The position numbers and the translations under genes are program-made. A stretch of 30,158 bases of DNA from MED-G78 sp964546275 (GTDB lineage: Bacteria; Pseudomonadota; Gammaproteobacteria; Magnimaribacterales; D2472), in NCBI GenBank assembly GCA_964546275.1, contig CAZJJG010000016.1, forward strand, positions 1 to 30,158, written 5' to 3'. Every line of letters starts with the position of its first letter. Within the stretch, counting starts at the first letter, position 1. Below, piece by piece: positions 29,397-30,158 of this stretch. The notes under the pieces were generated by a model. It was not told where the DNA came from. It worked only from the letters and a program-made list of their open reading frames with translations, and searched no databases.

Positions 29397-30158
29397 ATGA
29401 GTATAGTTTCAGTAAAAGACCTGCTTCACGCGGGCGTGCATTTCGGTCATCAGAAAAGATTTTGGAATCCTAAAATGGATCAATATATCTTTGACACTAG
29501 AAAAAAAATTAGCATTATTAATCTTGATCTTACGCAAGAACATTTAAGCGCTGCAGCCTCTAAAGTTGAGGATATTTGCGCAAAAGGTAATAAGGTTTTG
29601 TTTGTTGGAACTAAGAGATCTGCATACAAAACAATAAAAGAAGAAGCATCCGGATTAGGTCTTCCATATGTCAATAAAAGATGGTTAGGTGGAACTTTAA
29701 CTAACTGGAAAACTATTAGAGGATCCATTAGAAGACTTCATGATATTGAAGAAATGGTTGCATCTGGAAGAATAGAAAAGTTAATAAAAAAAGAAGCAGT
29801 TGATATTCAAAAAGAGCATGCAAAGTTAGAAGCTAGTGTTGGTGGTATAAAAGATATGAAAGGTCTTCCTGACGCAATTTTTATAATTGATATTAAGCAT
29901 GAAAAAATTGCTGTACTAGAAGCAAAAAAAATGGGTATTCCTGTTATAGCTTTAGTTGATACTAATTCTGATCCTGATGGTATAGATACAGTAATCCCAG
30001 GAAATGATGATGCAATAAGATCAGTCAGATTAATTACTCGCGTTATTGCAGAAGCATGCGCAAGAGGTATTGAATCATCCACTGGATATGCACCGGTTTC
30101 TGAAGTAAAAATGCCTAAGATAGAAACAATCAAACAAGAGAAAGTTGAAGTAGAAGCA
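29397..30158 (+). CDS. rpsB: 30S ribosomal protein S2 (3' end cut by window)
   Basis: 254 codons without a stop reach the window edge. S2 is a late-assembling small-subunit protein needed for S1 binding. The start MSIVSVKDLLHAGVHFGHQKRFWNPKMDQYIF is diagnostic, followed by VLFVGTKRSA, KRWLGGTLTNWKTIR near 97 and GIPVIALVDTNSDPDGID near 180. GGAG lies seven bases before the ATG. The protein is already longer than E. coli S2 (241), with a charged extension after about residue 230 (VSEVKMPKIETIKQEKVEVEA). tsf is expected next but lies outside the window. Confidence 0.97.
   Translation, partial: MSIVSVKDLLHAGVHFGHQKRFWNPKMDQYIFDTRKKISIINLDLTQEHLSAAASKVEDICAKGNKVLFVGTKRSAYKTIKEEASGLGLPYVNKRWLGGTLTNWKTIRGSIRRLHDIEEMVASGRIEKLIKKEAVDIQKEHAKLEASVGGIKDMKGLPDAIFIIDIKHEKIAVLEAKKMGIPVIALVDTNSDPDGIDTVIPGNDDAIRSVRLITRVIAEACARGIESSTGYAPVSEVKMPKIETIKQEKVEVEA

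Noticed and set aside
29480..30133. Two - strand open frames over rpsB
   Set aside because: The + strand clearly encodes S2 across the whole stretch; these are antisense shadows.

Overview
The window is one continuous, very gene-dense piece of an AT-rich bacterial chromosome. Arginine is written almost entirely with AGA/AGG codons, most stops are TAA, and many genes overlap. Gene content and order point to a Gammaproteobacterium: rplB...rplQ, uvrA/ssb back to back, ispB / rplU-rpmA-obgE, smpB-ssrA, ratA-rnfH / bamE, and fur / grpE-dnaK-dnaJ-dapB. This order resembles the Pseudomonas-type arrangement with pieces removed. High AT, overlapping gene ends, shortened enzymes and missing neighbours (recN, proB, carAB) suggest a streamlined marine lineage such as SAR86. 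That placement is inference from pattern, not from a database comparison.

Regions. (1) 1-10634: the S10, spc and alpha ribosomal protein operons fused into one unbroken + strand unit, from the end of rplB through secY, rpmJ and rpoA to rplQ. (2) 10631-15980: uvrA (-) back to back with ssb (+), then an enoyl-CoA hydratase-family gene and an Old Yellow Enzyme-family gene. (3) 15977-18670: a tightly coupled - strand operon ispB-fabA-fabB. (4) 18707-20374: rplU-rpmA-obgE (+) behind a good sigma-70 type promoter. (5) 20366-21557: smpB, tmRNA (ssrA) and rpsT, all on the - strand. (6) 21615-24456: a DUF3429 membrane protein, a sodium:neurotransmitter-symporter-family transporter, ratA-like and rnfH genes (+), facing bamE (-). 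(7) 24507-29258: fur, then the heat-shock operon grpE-dnaK-dnaJ-dapB behind a recognisable sigma-32 promoter. (8) 29259-30158: a structured leader and rpsB, cut by the window end.

How it works together: nearly everything is core information processing (translation, secretion, transcription, repair, ribosome rescue, chaperones) or envelope lipid and quinone synthesis. All four convergent gene pairs overlap or abut at their stop codons, so no separate terminators fit between them. The longest stretch without a protein gene is the tmRNA locus. No tRNA, rRNA, CRISPR array, insertion sequence, phage gene or defence gene was seen.

I found no new biological system. The most informative items are regulatory or evolutionary: the rpsB leader with a possible pseudoknot next to its Shine-Dalgarno site, the sigma-32 promoter, a variant tmRNA tag (ANNDNYALAA), a Fur with no cysteines, a short DapB, acidic tails on ribosomal proteins, and the coupled ispB-fabA-fabB operon.
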